DNA from: JBFFMO01 sp041390025
Lineage (GTDB): Bacteria; Myxococcota_A; Bradymonadia; Bradymonadales; Bradymonadaceae
Direction: 5' to 3'
Assembly (NCBI GenBank): GCA_041390025.1
Contig: JAWKQR010000009.1
Coordinates: 62,001-126,000 of the forward strand
Length of the DNA: 64,000 nt
The notes beneath the pieces were generated by a model. The model had not been told where the DNA came from and did no database searches. It was given only the letters and a program-made list of their open reading frames with translations. Positions 37,318-45,876 of the stretch are shown one piece after another; positions within the stretch are counted from its first letter, which is position 1; the number at the start of each line of letters is the position of its first letter. The translations under genes were made by a program, and so were the position numbers.

Positions 37318-39274
37318 ATGTCGGAGGAACACCGGAGTTGGTTACGTCTCATCGCGTTGCTGCCTGTGCTGGCCGGATGCACGGACACGAATTTGTACTC
37401 CCGCGAGGCCTCGCAAAGAAGCCAGTCGCGTGGCGCTTGCCATTGTGTGTACCGAAGACCCGCAGAAGCGCGGTTCCCCGGTCAAGGTTGTGCTGCTCGT
37501 CGACCAAGCGCCCGGGCCGCCTTTAGCTCCTTTGACCCGGCGGGGCTGTGCAGCCCCATGGGAGACTTCGGGTCAAACGCCTGAACTAGCGGTGGAGTTT
37601 GCCGTCATTGGCTACGGCTCAACTCCGCGAAAATACGCGCCAGTGGATGCAGCTTCACGCGCAACCCCGGTGAGCTTTTTGCGGCGGTCGCGAGTCTGTC
37701 GCTCCCGCAGCCATGCGCAAATAAACGACCACCAATGAGTACCATTGCGATGTGCTGCACTGCGCGAGCTTCTTGATTGAGGGGGATATCGCCCAACTTC
37801 GCGGGGACCGGGTGCTTACGCAATACGTGATCATCCACGTCAATGCGCTGGACGTCATCAGCCTGTGGCCGACGGCATCCTGTGCTGCCAGCCCGACGAC
37901 ACGGCATGCATCGATTCGAGCGCCGGGCCGTCAGGAACCTGCGAGATTCAGGTCAGCACGGACGAAGTTGCCGCCCTACGAGACCGCGTGGTCTGCTTGG
38001 CGCGGCCGGGTTGCGGCATCACCATTCACTTCCCGGCGCCGAGGTGGCGCCCAATGAACCGCTAAACGACCAGGTCCAGGAGGCCATGGAGAAGATGGTT
38101 TTCGCAGGTGGCAGAACCCTACCAGCGCTTCAACGCCATTGGTGGTCTCTCCACCCCTGCTTTTGAGGTCTTGAACCTGCGGACCGTCTTGAATGCCAAA
38201 CTTCTCCTCGCCGCAAATCTGAACGCCAAACCTGGGCCAACCGGCCCCCAGATCGATACCGACGGGGACGGTCTGTCGGACGAAGAAGAGATCGCGCTGG
38301 GCACATCCCCTGGGAACCGCGACTCCGATGGGGACGGCATCTCAGACCGAGTGGAGTCATTCGCAGGATTGGATCCGCTCGTCCCAGAAAATCCCCTGCC
38401 GCCGACCTGTCGCAACATTGTGCCTGGCGCAGACCAAGACCTCGACACGCTCTCCGACTGCGATGAGCTTCTGCTCGGGACCGAACCCACGCTCGTAGAC
38501 ACCGATGGCGACGGGATGCCAGACCCTCTTGAGGTGCTCTCGGCAACCGATTACGTCAATCGAGATGCCGAAAAGGACACGGATGGGGACGGTGTCAACA
38601 ACGGTGACGAGATCCTGCAGCACAGCGATCCACGCAGCACCGACGCCCGTTACCACCTTTCGTTTGGTTACCGATACGAGATCGAGGACGAAGGCTTTGT
38701 CCGCGAAAAATTCGCATCAACGCCCGAGCGAATCACTGGCGTCGTCATCCCCGCCGTGTCAGGAGGGACCACACCCGGCGTGGGGACCCTGCGTTTTGAC
38801 CCCACCGACCAGTCGCTGCGCTGGCAAGATGCCGGTGATGCCGATCCCGGGCCGCCGATTGTGGTCTCAAAGGGTGGGCGGTTCACGCTTCCGTCAAGTT
38901 CGTTTTCTGAGGTCCAAAAGGATGAGGGGCGATTCATTGAAGTCCTCGTCGACCCCATCAACTTACCCCCGGTCAACGACACGGAGTCGATCCGCGTCGT
39001 CTTTCGGGATCGCCAGTGCCTAAACTACACCATCCGCAACATTCAATTGATGAATACGGGCGCGCTTGACCTCTATCCCGACGAACCCGGGGTCAACAAC
39101 GTGTGGCTCTATCTGGCGCAAGGTCCGGAGGGGCGGCCCACCGCGCCGGGGCCGTTTCGAATGAGCCAGCTTATCTTTACGTATGAACCTCCCAATCGAC
39201 GTGATCCCGACGACGCCGTCCTCTTGATCGGGGACGAGGAGTTCGTGCGTCCCGAGATCCGGCCTCGCCCCTGA
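37318..39274 (+). pseudogene. VWA-domain lipoprotein with TSP3-like calcium repeats, many frameshifts in 5' half
   Basis: A lipoprotein leader (LLPVLAGCTDTNLYS) leads into a VWA core recognisable as VKVVLLVDQ with a MIDAS-like continuation, FAVIGYGSTPRKY, and further pieces in other frames (YHCDVLHCASFLIEGDIAQL; ADGILCCQPDDTACIDS). At least seven indels fall within 37400-38120, the densest cluster in the window. From 38108 on, one frame runs clean: calcium repeats (DTDGDGLSDEEEIALGTSPG and DTDGDGMPDPLEVL) and a beta-sandwich C-terminus ending EEFVRPEIRPRP. It resembles the VWA proteins at 55.7-59.9 kb. The family is secreted and surface-attached; the ligand is unknown. Confidence 0.6.
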
Positions 39275-39281
39275 AGCTAAC

Positions 39282-39309
39282 TTGCGTCGCCGCTTTTTAC
39301 CGTGATAAC
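39282..39309 (+). promoter_or_regulatory. Possible promoter of the tolQR-like operon
   Basis: TTGCGT (39282-39287) and GATAAC (39304-39309) are 16 bases apart, about 54 bases before the TolQ-like start. The match to sigma-70 consensus is fair but not strong. Confidence 0.35.
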
Positions 39310-39362
39310 TTGCCGACGAAAGACAGACAAACCAAACATCTCCACATCGAACCGGGAATGAA

Positions 39363-40076
39363 ATGTCTCCAGGTTTTCCTATCGTGATGCCCCTAATCGC
39401 CGCAGCCGGTGCCGAAGAAGGCAACGTGCTTTTGAGCTACCTCGAGGACGGCGGATGGATGATGTACGTCATCCTCACCGTGTCGCTCTTTGGAACCGCC
39501 ATGTTCCTTGAGCGCGCCTTCAACTTGTACGTGCTGCGTCGGCTCAATTCCCGGGCATTTGTGTCTCGCATCGTGTCGAACATCGAGAACCGCCGTTTTC
39601 GCGAGGCCATCGATGCCACCGAGGCTTCCAGCAAGCACCCTCTCGTCGCGGTCGCCAAAGCCGGGTTGATCCGCTCCAACCGGCGTGAAAAGGAGATCGA
39701 GCGCGCGATGGAAAACGAGATGCTGGCCGCCATTCCGGGCTTGCAGGCTCGGATCACCATCATGGCCGTGCTCGCCAACATCGCGACGCTGCTTGGGCTG
39801 TTGGGAACCATCTTCGGTCTTATTACGGCGTTCAGTTCCGTCGCTGCGGCGTCCGCCGCTGAGCGTCAGGAAGCGCTCGCGGGTGGTATTTCTCAGGCCA
39901 TGTACACCACGGCGTTCGGGATCTCCGTCGCCGTTCCTTTGTTGCTCTTCCACCACTTTCTATCCAAGCGTGTGGAGTCCATCCTCATGGAGATGGAGAG
40001 TGGAGCGAGCTCGATTCTGGTGGCGCTTTCAGGGGTTCGTGGCGACACGGGCACGGACGGACGCGCTCAGCGCTGA
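39363..40076 (+). CDS. TolQ/ExbB/MotA-family proton channel subunit
   Basis: 237 residues with three membrane helices: LEDGGWMMYVILTVSLFGTAMFLERAF, then a pair around MAVLANIATLLGLLGTIFGLITAF and TTAFGISVAVPLLLFHHFL. The conserved Gly-Thr of the channel (LLGTIFGLITAF) is present. The family forms an inner-membrane pentamer around a TolR/ExbD dimer and converts proton flow into motion. It opens an operon with two TolR-like genes, like AglRQS and AglX/AglV of Myxococcus gliding; the operon rather than this gene alone suggests that role. Confidence 0.9.
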   Translation: MSPGFPIVMPLIAAAGAEEGNVLLSYLEDGGWMMYVILTVSLFGTAMFLERAFNLYVLRRLNSRAFVSRIVSNIENRRFREAIDATEASSKHPLVAVAKAGLIRSNRREKEIERAMENEMLAAIPGLQARITIMAVLANIATLLGLLGTIFGLITAFSSVAAASAAERQEALAGGISQAMYTTAFGISVAVPLLLFHHFLSKRVESILMEMESGASSILVALSGVRGDTGTDGRAQR

Positions 40077-40085
40077 GGTGGTAGC

Positions 40086-40691
40086 GTGGCCTTCAATCGC
40101 CTAAAGCGTGTCCAAGAAGAGGCGCAAGAGCTGAACGTGATCCCGGTCATGAACTTGTTCATGGTGCTGATCCCGTTCCTGTTGCTCGGTGCGACGTTCT
40201 TCCACATCGGTGTGATCCCGACGAGCACGCCGACGTTGAGTCCGTCCGACTCCGATGTCCCCAAGACGCCGACAACGGTCGCGGTCAACCTTGAGGTCAC
40301 CCCGGATGCCATCAAGATTTCCAGCTCAAGCGTTTCGCTCGACGAAGATCAGCTCAACGCGTTGGCTGCAGAGTGGCCCAAGAAGAACAACGAATACCAA
40401 GTGCTTGAGCTCCAGAAAGCGCTCGTGGCCATCAAGGACAAGTACCCTGACAGCAACACGCTGACTGTGCTGCCGTACGAGGAGCTCAACTACCAAGACT
40501 TGGTCAAAATCTTGGACGTCACGCGCGTCCGACAGATCGGCGTCGACGAAAAGGGCGAACCCAAGATGCAGGACCTGTTTCCGGTGACGATCTTTTCGCG
40601 GTTTGTTCCGCCTGAGCTTGAGGGCGAGAACGCGGCCATCGATGACCAGGCCGCAGAAATGGAGATCGGGGACGAGGAGGTCACCGAATGA
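40086..40691 (+). CDS. TolR/ExbD-family protein (first of two)
   Basis: 201 residues from a GTG start preceded by GAGGTGG. One N-terminal helix, LNVIPVMNLFMVLIPFLLLG, is followed by a periplasmic domain (EYQVLELQKALVAIKDKYPD). The membrane helix has Asn in NVIPVMNLFMVLI at the position where TolR/ExbD normally has the proton-carrying Asp, so this copy may be the structural partner while the next one carries the channel Asp. It overlaps the next gene by four bases (ATGA). Confidence 0.85.
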   Translation: MAFNRLKRVQEEAQELNVIPVMNLFMVLIPFLLLGATFFHIGVIPTSTPTLSPSDSDVPKTPTTVAVNLEVTPDAIKISSSSVSLDEDQLNALAAEWPKKNNEYQVLELQKALVAIKDKYPDSNTLTVLPYEELNYQDLVKILDVTRVRQIGVDEKGEPKMQDLFPVTIFSRFVPPELEGENAAIDDQAAEMEIGDEEVTE

Positions 40692-41179
40692 AAATGAAGT
40701 TCGCCAAGCAGGACAAACCACCAGGTTTGATGCTGACCTCGCTCCTCGACATGTTCACCATCATCTTGATCTTCCTCATCGTCAGCTTCGAGGCCGAGGA
40801 TTATGAGTTCAAGCTCGATCCGGGCCTGACATTGCCGGAATCCTCGGCAAACTCGGTGCTTAAGCCCGCAATTAACCTCGCGATTACGCCTGATTCTCTG
40901 AAGATCGAGAACAACGAGATCATGAAGCTCGATCGCGGGAAGTTTCGTGACCAGTACTACACCAAAGGCGAGATTCCGGAGGTCGTTGAGCGGTTGCGCG
41001 TCGCACATGAGGAAGTCATGGCGAAGGAAGCCGCCGGAGAACTCGAAGGGGACGAGGATCCCGCAATCGTGCTCATCCAAGCGGATAAAACGCTCGATTA
41101 TAAAACTTTATACCTCGTCATGCGTTCAGCATCCGTAGCGGGTTTCGACAAGTATCGACTCGCGATCATGAAAAAGTGA
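40688..41179 (+). CDS. TolR/ExbD-family protein (second of two)
   Basis: 163 residues. The helix LMLTSLLDMFTIILIFLIVS has the conserved Asp typical of proton-carrying TolR/ExbD, unlike the preceding paralogue. The periplasmic part ends in LVMRSASVAGFDKYRLAIMKK, the ExbD-like C-terminal motif. Its ATG overlaps the previous stop. Together with the first copy it would give a heteromeric channel of one TolQ-like and two TolR-like subunits. Confidence 0.88.
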   Translation: MKMKFAKQDKPPGLMLTSLLDMFTIILIFLIVSFEAEDYEFKLDPGLTLPESSANSVLKPAINLAITPDSLKIENNEIMKLDRGKFRDQYYTKGEIPEVVERLRVAHEEVMAKEAAGELEGDEDPAIVLIQADKTLDYKTLYLVMRSASVAGFDKYRLAIMKK

Positions 41180-41186
41180 GGCCGTT

Positions 41187-41693
41187 GTGTTTCGACTAAA
41201 ACCCATTTTGGTTCTCGCGTTGATGCTCAGTTTTGCCGGGGCAGCCTTTGAATCCGTGGGCCTTGATCATTCGGCCTACGCGCAAAAGAAGAAGCGAAAG
41301 AAGGCCAAGGCGGAGCCAAAAGAAGAAGTCACGGAGCCCGTGGCCGATGAAGGCGACGAGGCGGATGAAGAAGACGCAGACGAAGAGGGTGAGGCCGCCG
41401 CCGCGGAGGCGCCAAGCGCGACGCTGCAACGTGGAAATCGCATGGAGTTTGACGGACGGCTGATTCGCGGTGAAACGGCAGGCTCTGGCGCTGTGTTCTT
41501 GTTCCAGCGCGTCCCACGTCCACTTCCGTCCATGGTCAAGACGCGCACAAGTTACCTCGGCGAGACCGTGCAAGAGGTTTTGGGTGACTCCGGGACGGAA
41601 CAATTCGACAAGACGAAAGTCGAAGCAATGAAAGAGATCGAGAAAGAAGGCAAAGCCAAGATCCTGAAGTTGCAGACTGAGAGTTCAAAATGA
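41187..41693 (+). CDS. Secreted low-complexity protein of unknown function
   Basis: 168 residues from a GTG start. A signal peptide ends near DHSAYAQ, then a lysine cluster (KKKRKKAKAEPK) flips to a long Asp/Glu stretch. The remaining 90 residues (RMEFDGRLIRGETAGSGAVFLFQRVPRP) look like a compact beta domain followed by a charged helix. I do not recognise it. It overlaps the pseudokinase gene by four bases and probably works with the proton channel in the periplasm. Confidence 0.7.
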   Translation: MFRLKPILVLALMLSFAGAAFESVGLDHSAYAQKKKRKKAKAEPKEEVTEPVADEGDEADEEDADEEGEAAAAEAPSATLQRGNRMEFDGRLIRGETAGSGAVFLFQRVPRPLPSMVKTRTSYLGETVQEVLGDSGTEQFDKTKVEAMKEIEKEGKAKILKLQTESSK

Positions 41694-42841
41694 CGACTGT
41701 GCTCACGCAGATCGAACTGATCGTTCGAATCACCGGTGACAGGGGGTGGGACACATACCTCGCCCAAGACACCCGTCCCGGTTACGAGCATTCACCGATG
41801 TTGCGGGCAACCGGCTTCAAAGCCGACGTCGCCGAGCACGTTCAGATTCGCGGGGTGTTGGATTACGAGGCGGCGGTTGCGGTTCAGCTGAAACACCCCA
41901 ACATCGTGCCAACACTTAAGGCCGGCCTCGACGGGCAGTACTGGTTCGCCGCGGAGCTCATCGCGGGCGAGTCGCTAGGCGACGTCGTGGAGCAGCTGCG
42001 CGAACGCGGATATCCCACGCTGACGGTGCCGCTGACGTTGGCGATTGGAACGCAGATGTGTGAGGCGCTCAACGCCGCACACACGAGCAAGAACGCAGCC
42101 GGGTGGTCGCTCAATGCCGTGCATGGGGGCATCGACCTTGATTCGGTCCTCCTGGGCTATGACGGCACGGTGAAAGTCCGCGAATTCGGCATCGCCAAAG
42201 CACGCCGCCAAGCATGGTTGTCGCGTATCGGCGGCCTCGCCGCGCGTCGTGTGTGTTACTTCTCTCCTGAGGAGGTTCGAGGCCGTCCTGCGGACCCCAA
42301 ATCGGATGTCTACGGTGTCGGAGCCGTGCTCTACGAACTGCTCACGGGGCAACCGCCTGTGACAGGGTCGGACCCACTGCGGGCGGTCACCGAGGGGGTT
42401 CGAACACCGCCATCGTCTCACAACGCAAAGGTGACGCCACAGCTTGATGCGATCGTGATGCGTGCGTTGTCGCTCGACCCGGCCGACCGCTTCGAGAATT
42501 GCGACCACCTTCGCCACGAGCTGATGCAGCTCGCCCAAGACCCGTCCAAGGCGCTTGAACGCGTGCCCCGGATCTTGTCCCAGCTGTTCCCGGGCCGCGA
42601 GGAGATGTGGACGGAGGTGCGGCAGGCTGAAATGCGGCGTGATTGGGGAATCGTTCACGGGACGCTCCAGCGGCTGTTGATCGAGGGCAGCGAACCGACC
42701 GCCATGCGAAGCGTGCCCACTGAGTTTGGACGGGCGCCGCAACCGCTCGACGAGAACATTGACTCCGCACTCGATGCGCTGTCCGCGCCATCGGGACCGG
42801 GTTGGGAGGCCGCGCCTGTCGGGTTGCGGCCGCACACCTGA
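41690..42841 (+). CDS. Pseudokinase (catalytically dead Ser/Thr kinase-like protein)
   Basis: At least 383 residues. The fold is clearly Hanks-type: LKHPNIVPTLKAGLDGQYW, GGIDLDSVLLGYDGTVKVRE, FSPEEVRGRP and SDVYGVGAVLYELLTGQPP are kinase landmarks. Every catalytic motif is lost: no glycine loop, no VAIK lysine, HRD reads HGG, the catalytic-loop Asn is Ser, and DFG reads EFG. It should be a scaffold or sensor. The frame stops at 42839-42841, but a second frame continues at once with Pro-rich sequence leading into the TonB-like gene. One missing base near 42825-42840 would fuse the two into a single protein. No signal peptide is present. Confidence 0.8.
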   Translation: MTTVLTQIELIVRITGDRGWDTYLAQDTRPGYEHSPMLRATGFKADVAEHVQIRGVLDYEAAVAVQLKHPNIVPTLKAGLDGQYWFAAELIAGESLGDVVEQLRERGYPTLTVPLTLAIGTQMCEALNAAHTSKNAAGWSLNAVHGGIDLDSVLLGYDGTVKVREFGIAKARRQAWLSRIGGLAARRVCYFSPEEVRGRPADPKSDVYGVGAVLYELLTGQPPVTGSDPLRAVTEGVRTPPSSHNAKVTPQLDAIVMRALSLDPADRFENCDHLRHELMQLAQDPSKALERVPRILSQLFPGREEMWTEVRQAEMRRDWGIVHGTLQRLLIEGSEPTAMRSVPTEFGRAPQPLDENIDSALDALSAPSGPGWEAAPVGLRPHT

Positions 42842-44583
42842 AGCGCTTGGGACGACGACACGGCCCCGAGGGCCCGTCCCCTGAAGACCTTCAACAGACG
42901 CATATTCAAGGGCGTGAGAACGCCCCGGCCGCACTTGACGTTGAAATCAGTCAAACGCTCCCTACCGGTGTCCCGAGTGCCATTGCTGATGCGGTATCGC
43001 CCGAAGTTGCGATGACGCACATGGCCTACAAGCCCACGCCCATGCCGGAGTCGGAACCCGTCTATCAGCCGCAGCCCGAGCCAGCATACCAGCCGCAGTC
43101 CGCACCGTTTTCGGAGCGTTCCGCGCCGTATGAGCCTGCCGGATATGAGCCCACGCCTTCGCCGGCGGCGACACCGTACGAGGAACCCAAGCTTTCTGCG
43201 CCGATGCCCGAGCCCGCTGCGTCAGAGATGCTGCCGCCCGTCGAATCGGACGACGATGACGACGACGAGCCGTTCTTTGAGCCGTTCGCAATCGCGGAGC
43301 TCGTTGAAGCACCAGAGCTCCAACCCAAAGATGCGCAGACCAAGCCGGTCGTCGAGATCATTCGCACCGCGCAGGGCCGCGCGCTCGATATCGCCGTCCT
43401 AAACTCCCCGATACGTGGGTACTCACGGCAACAAGGGACCTTTAAGGCCCGCATGGTCGGTAAATCCGCGAACGTCAAGCTCGCGAAGCCGCTTCAGGGT
43501 TGGATCCGACGCGGCCGAAACCCGCAGGAAGATTTGCCCCCAAGATACGAAGATCAGCCTTGCTCCTGGCGACGCGGCTGAACTTCGAGATGTGTACCTA
43601 CCATCTGCGCGTTTTCCACCCGCCGGCTCCGCCCAAAGGCGAGCGCCAGTTGGTGACAGCCGCAGATGTGAAGATTTTTGCGGTCGCAATCGCGGTCTCG
43701 CTTGTGCTTCACGGTGTGGGCGGTTTGGCGACGTTGTTGACCAGCTATCTGGGTGTCGAGCTGACCGTAAAGACTCCAGAGCAGCCGAAGTGTTTGCCGA
43801 GCGCGCTGCCCAAAGACAAACCCATCGAGAAGCCCAAGCCAAAGGTCGAGAAACCCAAGCCGAAACCAAAGAAGATCGAGCCCAAACCCACGTCTGACCC
43901 GACCGAAGCGCAGGCGAAGATTCCAAAGGCCGTTCGACAACAGCTCGACAAACGATTGCGGAACACGAACGTTACGAAAAACGAAGACAAAGCGGACCGA
44001 CTGATTTCGTCGTTGACGACGCCAGTCAAAGGGGATGGGGCGACCATCAAGGACGTCGTGACGAACATCGATGCGGTCGCACGCCTGGATCACGAGGCGC
44101 GGCGTTTAACGTGACCGGCACCCTTGGAAACCTGCCCGAGGGTGGGGTCAACATCGCCACGAGCGCGGGCGGTAACCGCATTGGAGACATCGGCGGCTCG
44201 GTCGCGACGGACGTCGGTAAGCTCGACAAGCGCGAAGGAACCGGCACCGTTCGCGGCAAAGCGCGCGCCGTCAAAGCGTTGTCCAAAGTCAAAGGCACAC
44301 TGAGCCAAGGCGAAGTCTTCGAGGTGATCCAGCGCAGTATTGGCCAGGTTCAGGCCTGCTACGAGAAGCAGCTTGGAAAGAACCCTGGCTTGGCGGGAAG
44401 GTCACCTTCGAGTGGACGGTCAAAACCAACGGCACGGTCGGTACGGTCAAGGAAGCGAACAACACTCTGGGTAGCCCAGAGGTGTCCAAGTGCGTATCGG
44501 GTGTCATCAAAAAAATGAAGTTCCCACGCCCGAAGGGCGGCGAAGTGGAAGTGGTCTTCCCATTTATTTTCAAAGCAGGATGA
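42842..44583 (+). pseudogene. TonB-like protein with AgmX/PglI-type C-terminus, frame broken
   Basis: A Pro/Tyr/Gln-rich linker is followed by a domain ALDIAVLNSPIRGYSRQQG that resembles the FHA-like part of GltG/AgmX proteins. A single membrane helix (VKIFAVAIAVSLVLHGVGGL) comes next, then a periplasmic Lys/Pro spacer (KPKVEKPKPKPKKIEPKP). The C-terminal domain EVIQRSIGQVQACYEKQLGK then TFEWTVKTNGTVGTVKEAN is the AgmX/PglI type. Four indels are needed: two near 43545-43595, a missing C at 44084-44085 (restoring RPGSRGAAFNVTGTLG), and a missing G at 44392-44393 (restoring NPGLGGKVTFEW). With the upstream channel this looks like a gliding- or Ton-type energy-transfer arm. Confidence 0.72.
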
Positions 44584-44589
44584 GGTCGT

Positions 44590-45087
44590 ATGAAACGCTT
44601 TTTCGCGTTGATGTTACTTTTTGCGGCCGCATGCGGCGGCACTGAAGATGCCAATGGACCCGAGGTCGTGCCGCACGTAAGCCCCGTGCAGCTGGGGGAT
44701 TTCTGGCCTCAAGGAAACACGGACCCCGACTACGGCAACAACGAACGCACACCCTACGAGTGGGTGCTTCTGCTTCAGTCGGTGGGCGACGAACCTGTGA
44801 AGGTTTCAAAGGCGTGTCTTGTCGGGGACGCGAGCAATTTCATCATTGAAGGGCCGGTTCCTACGACGATCCCGGCCGGCGACGAAGGGGCGATACGCCT
44901 TACCTACGGTCGAAATAACCCAGGGTCTGACCGTGTCGCGGTGGTTGTGCGATCCAATGCCAAGAACTTCCCCACCCTTGTTGTGCCCCTGTGTGCATCC
45001 GTGGTCGCTGACGGCGCCGATAAAAACAAAGCTGTTCAGCCCTGCGAGTTCCCCGAATCGGACATCCCTGCGGACCCTTGCAACTAA
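44590..45087 (+). CDS. Lipoprotein of unknown function
   Basis: 165 residues. The leader with lipobox AAAC precedes a beta-sandwich resembling the choice-of-anchor D / HYDIN-like Ig fold (YEWVLLLQSVGDEPVKVSK, IPAGDEGAIRLTYGRN). GAGG precedes the ATG, six bases after the stop of the TonB-like gene, so it belongs to the same operon. Confidence 0.75.
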   Translation: MKRFFALMLLFAAACGGTEDANGPEVVPHVSPVQLGDFWPQGNTDPDYGNNERTPYEWVLLLQSVGDEPVKVSKACLVGDASNFIIEGPVPTTIPAGDEGAIRLTYGRNNPGSDRVAVVVRSNAKNFPTLVVPLCASVVADGADKNKAVQPCEFPESDIPADPCN

Positions 45088-45115
45088 GCTGCGGCAGCCT
45101 AGCGCACACGAAATG

Positions 45116-45868
45116 CTAGAGGTCCAACTCTAGCTTTTCTTCTTTCTTGATGGGTTCGGCAGCTTCCTTCGTGTCGGCCTTCTTGACATCGCTCGTCTTC
45201 TTCTCTTTTTCGGCGTCGGTCTCAGGATTGGCCTTTGCTTTGGCCTTTCTGGCGGTCTTGATACGCGCGTCACGTTCCTTGGCGCTCGCAAGGATCTCGG
45301 GCGAGATGTAGAACACGGGCGTGTCCTTGCCTCCCTGCGTGAACTTCCCGTACGAATCCCACCAATCCACAGTCAACTTATCCATGCGGGTGCGTTGCTC
45401 TTCGACCGCAACATTGGCCTTTTCAATGTCCTTGCGAATCGATTCTGCGCTGGCGCGCAACGGTGCGAGGTCATAAACGGCGATGTCATTGCGCATGGCG
45501 GTCTCAGCGGTCGACAGAGTGTACTTCGCCTCCGCGAGCGATAGCTGAAGTTCCGCGCGCTCCAACTTCAGTTCGGCCATGGTCACGCGCGAATCCGCGA
45601 AGACCTCTAGTTTGTTGAGCAGTCCCTCGGACCCCTTGGGCCACATCGCAGCATTCGTCAGTTCGGAGCGCCAAACTTGCGTGGCCTTCATCTCAAGCAC
45701 GGCGTCATCGCGACGAGCGCGGGCAATCGAGACCGCGTCCTGAGCGTCCGCGACGAATCGGCGAGCATCTAAAGGCACGTTTGAGTCGTGCAATCCAATG
45801 GGTTTCACCCCGGAGCTGCAGGCGGGGAGGCTGACCAAAATCGCCAGCAAGAGAGTATGTTTCCGCAT
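45116..45868 (-). CDS. Lipoprotein with coiled-coil and Lys/Glu-rich tail
   Basis: 250 residues from the ATG at 45868 (GAGG just upstream; an alternative ATG at 45880 overlaps the previous stop). Lipobox LPAC. The middle is a long charged helix (LKLERAELQLSLAEAKYTLS) and the C-terminus alternates Lys and Glu. No family is recognised. It is the last gene of the minus-strand operon that faces the TolQR operon. Confidence 0.75.
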   Translation of the reverse strand: MRKHTLLLAILVSLPACSSGVKPIGLHDSNVPLDARRFVADAQDAVSIARARRDDAVLEMKATQVWRSELTNAAMWPKGSEGLLNKLEVFADSRVTMAELKLERAELQLSLAEAKYTLSTAETAMRNDIAVYDLAPLRASAESIRKDIEKANVAVEEQRTRMDKLTVDWWDSYGKFTQGGKDTPVFYISPEILASAKERDARIKTARKAKAKANPETDAEKEKKTSDVKKADTKEAAEPIKKEEKLELDL

Positions 45869-45876
45869 GCCACGCC

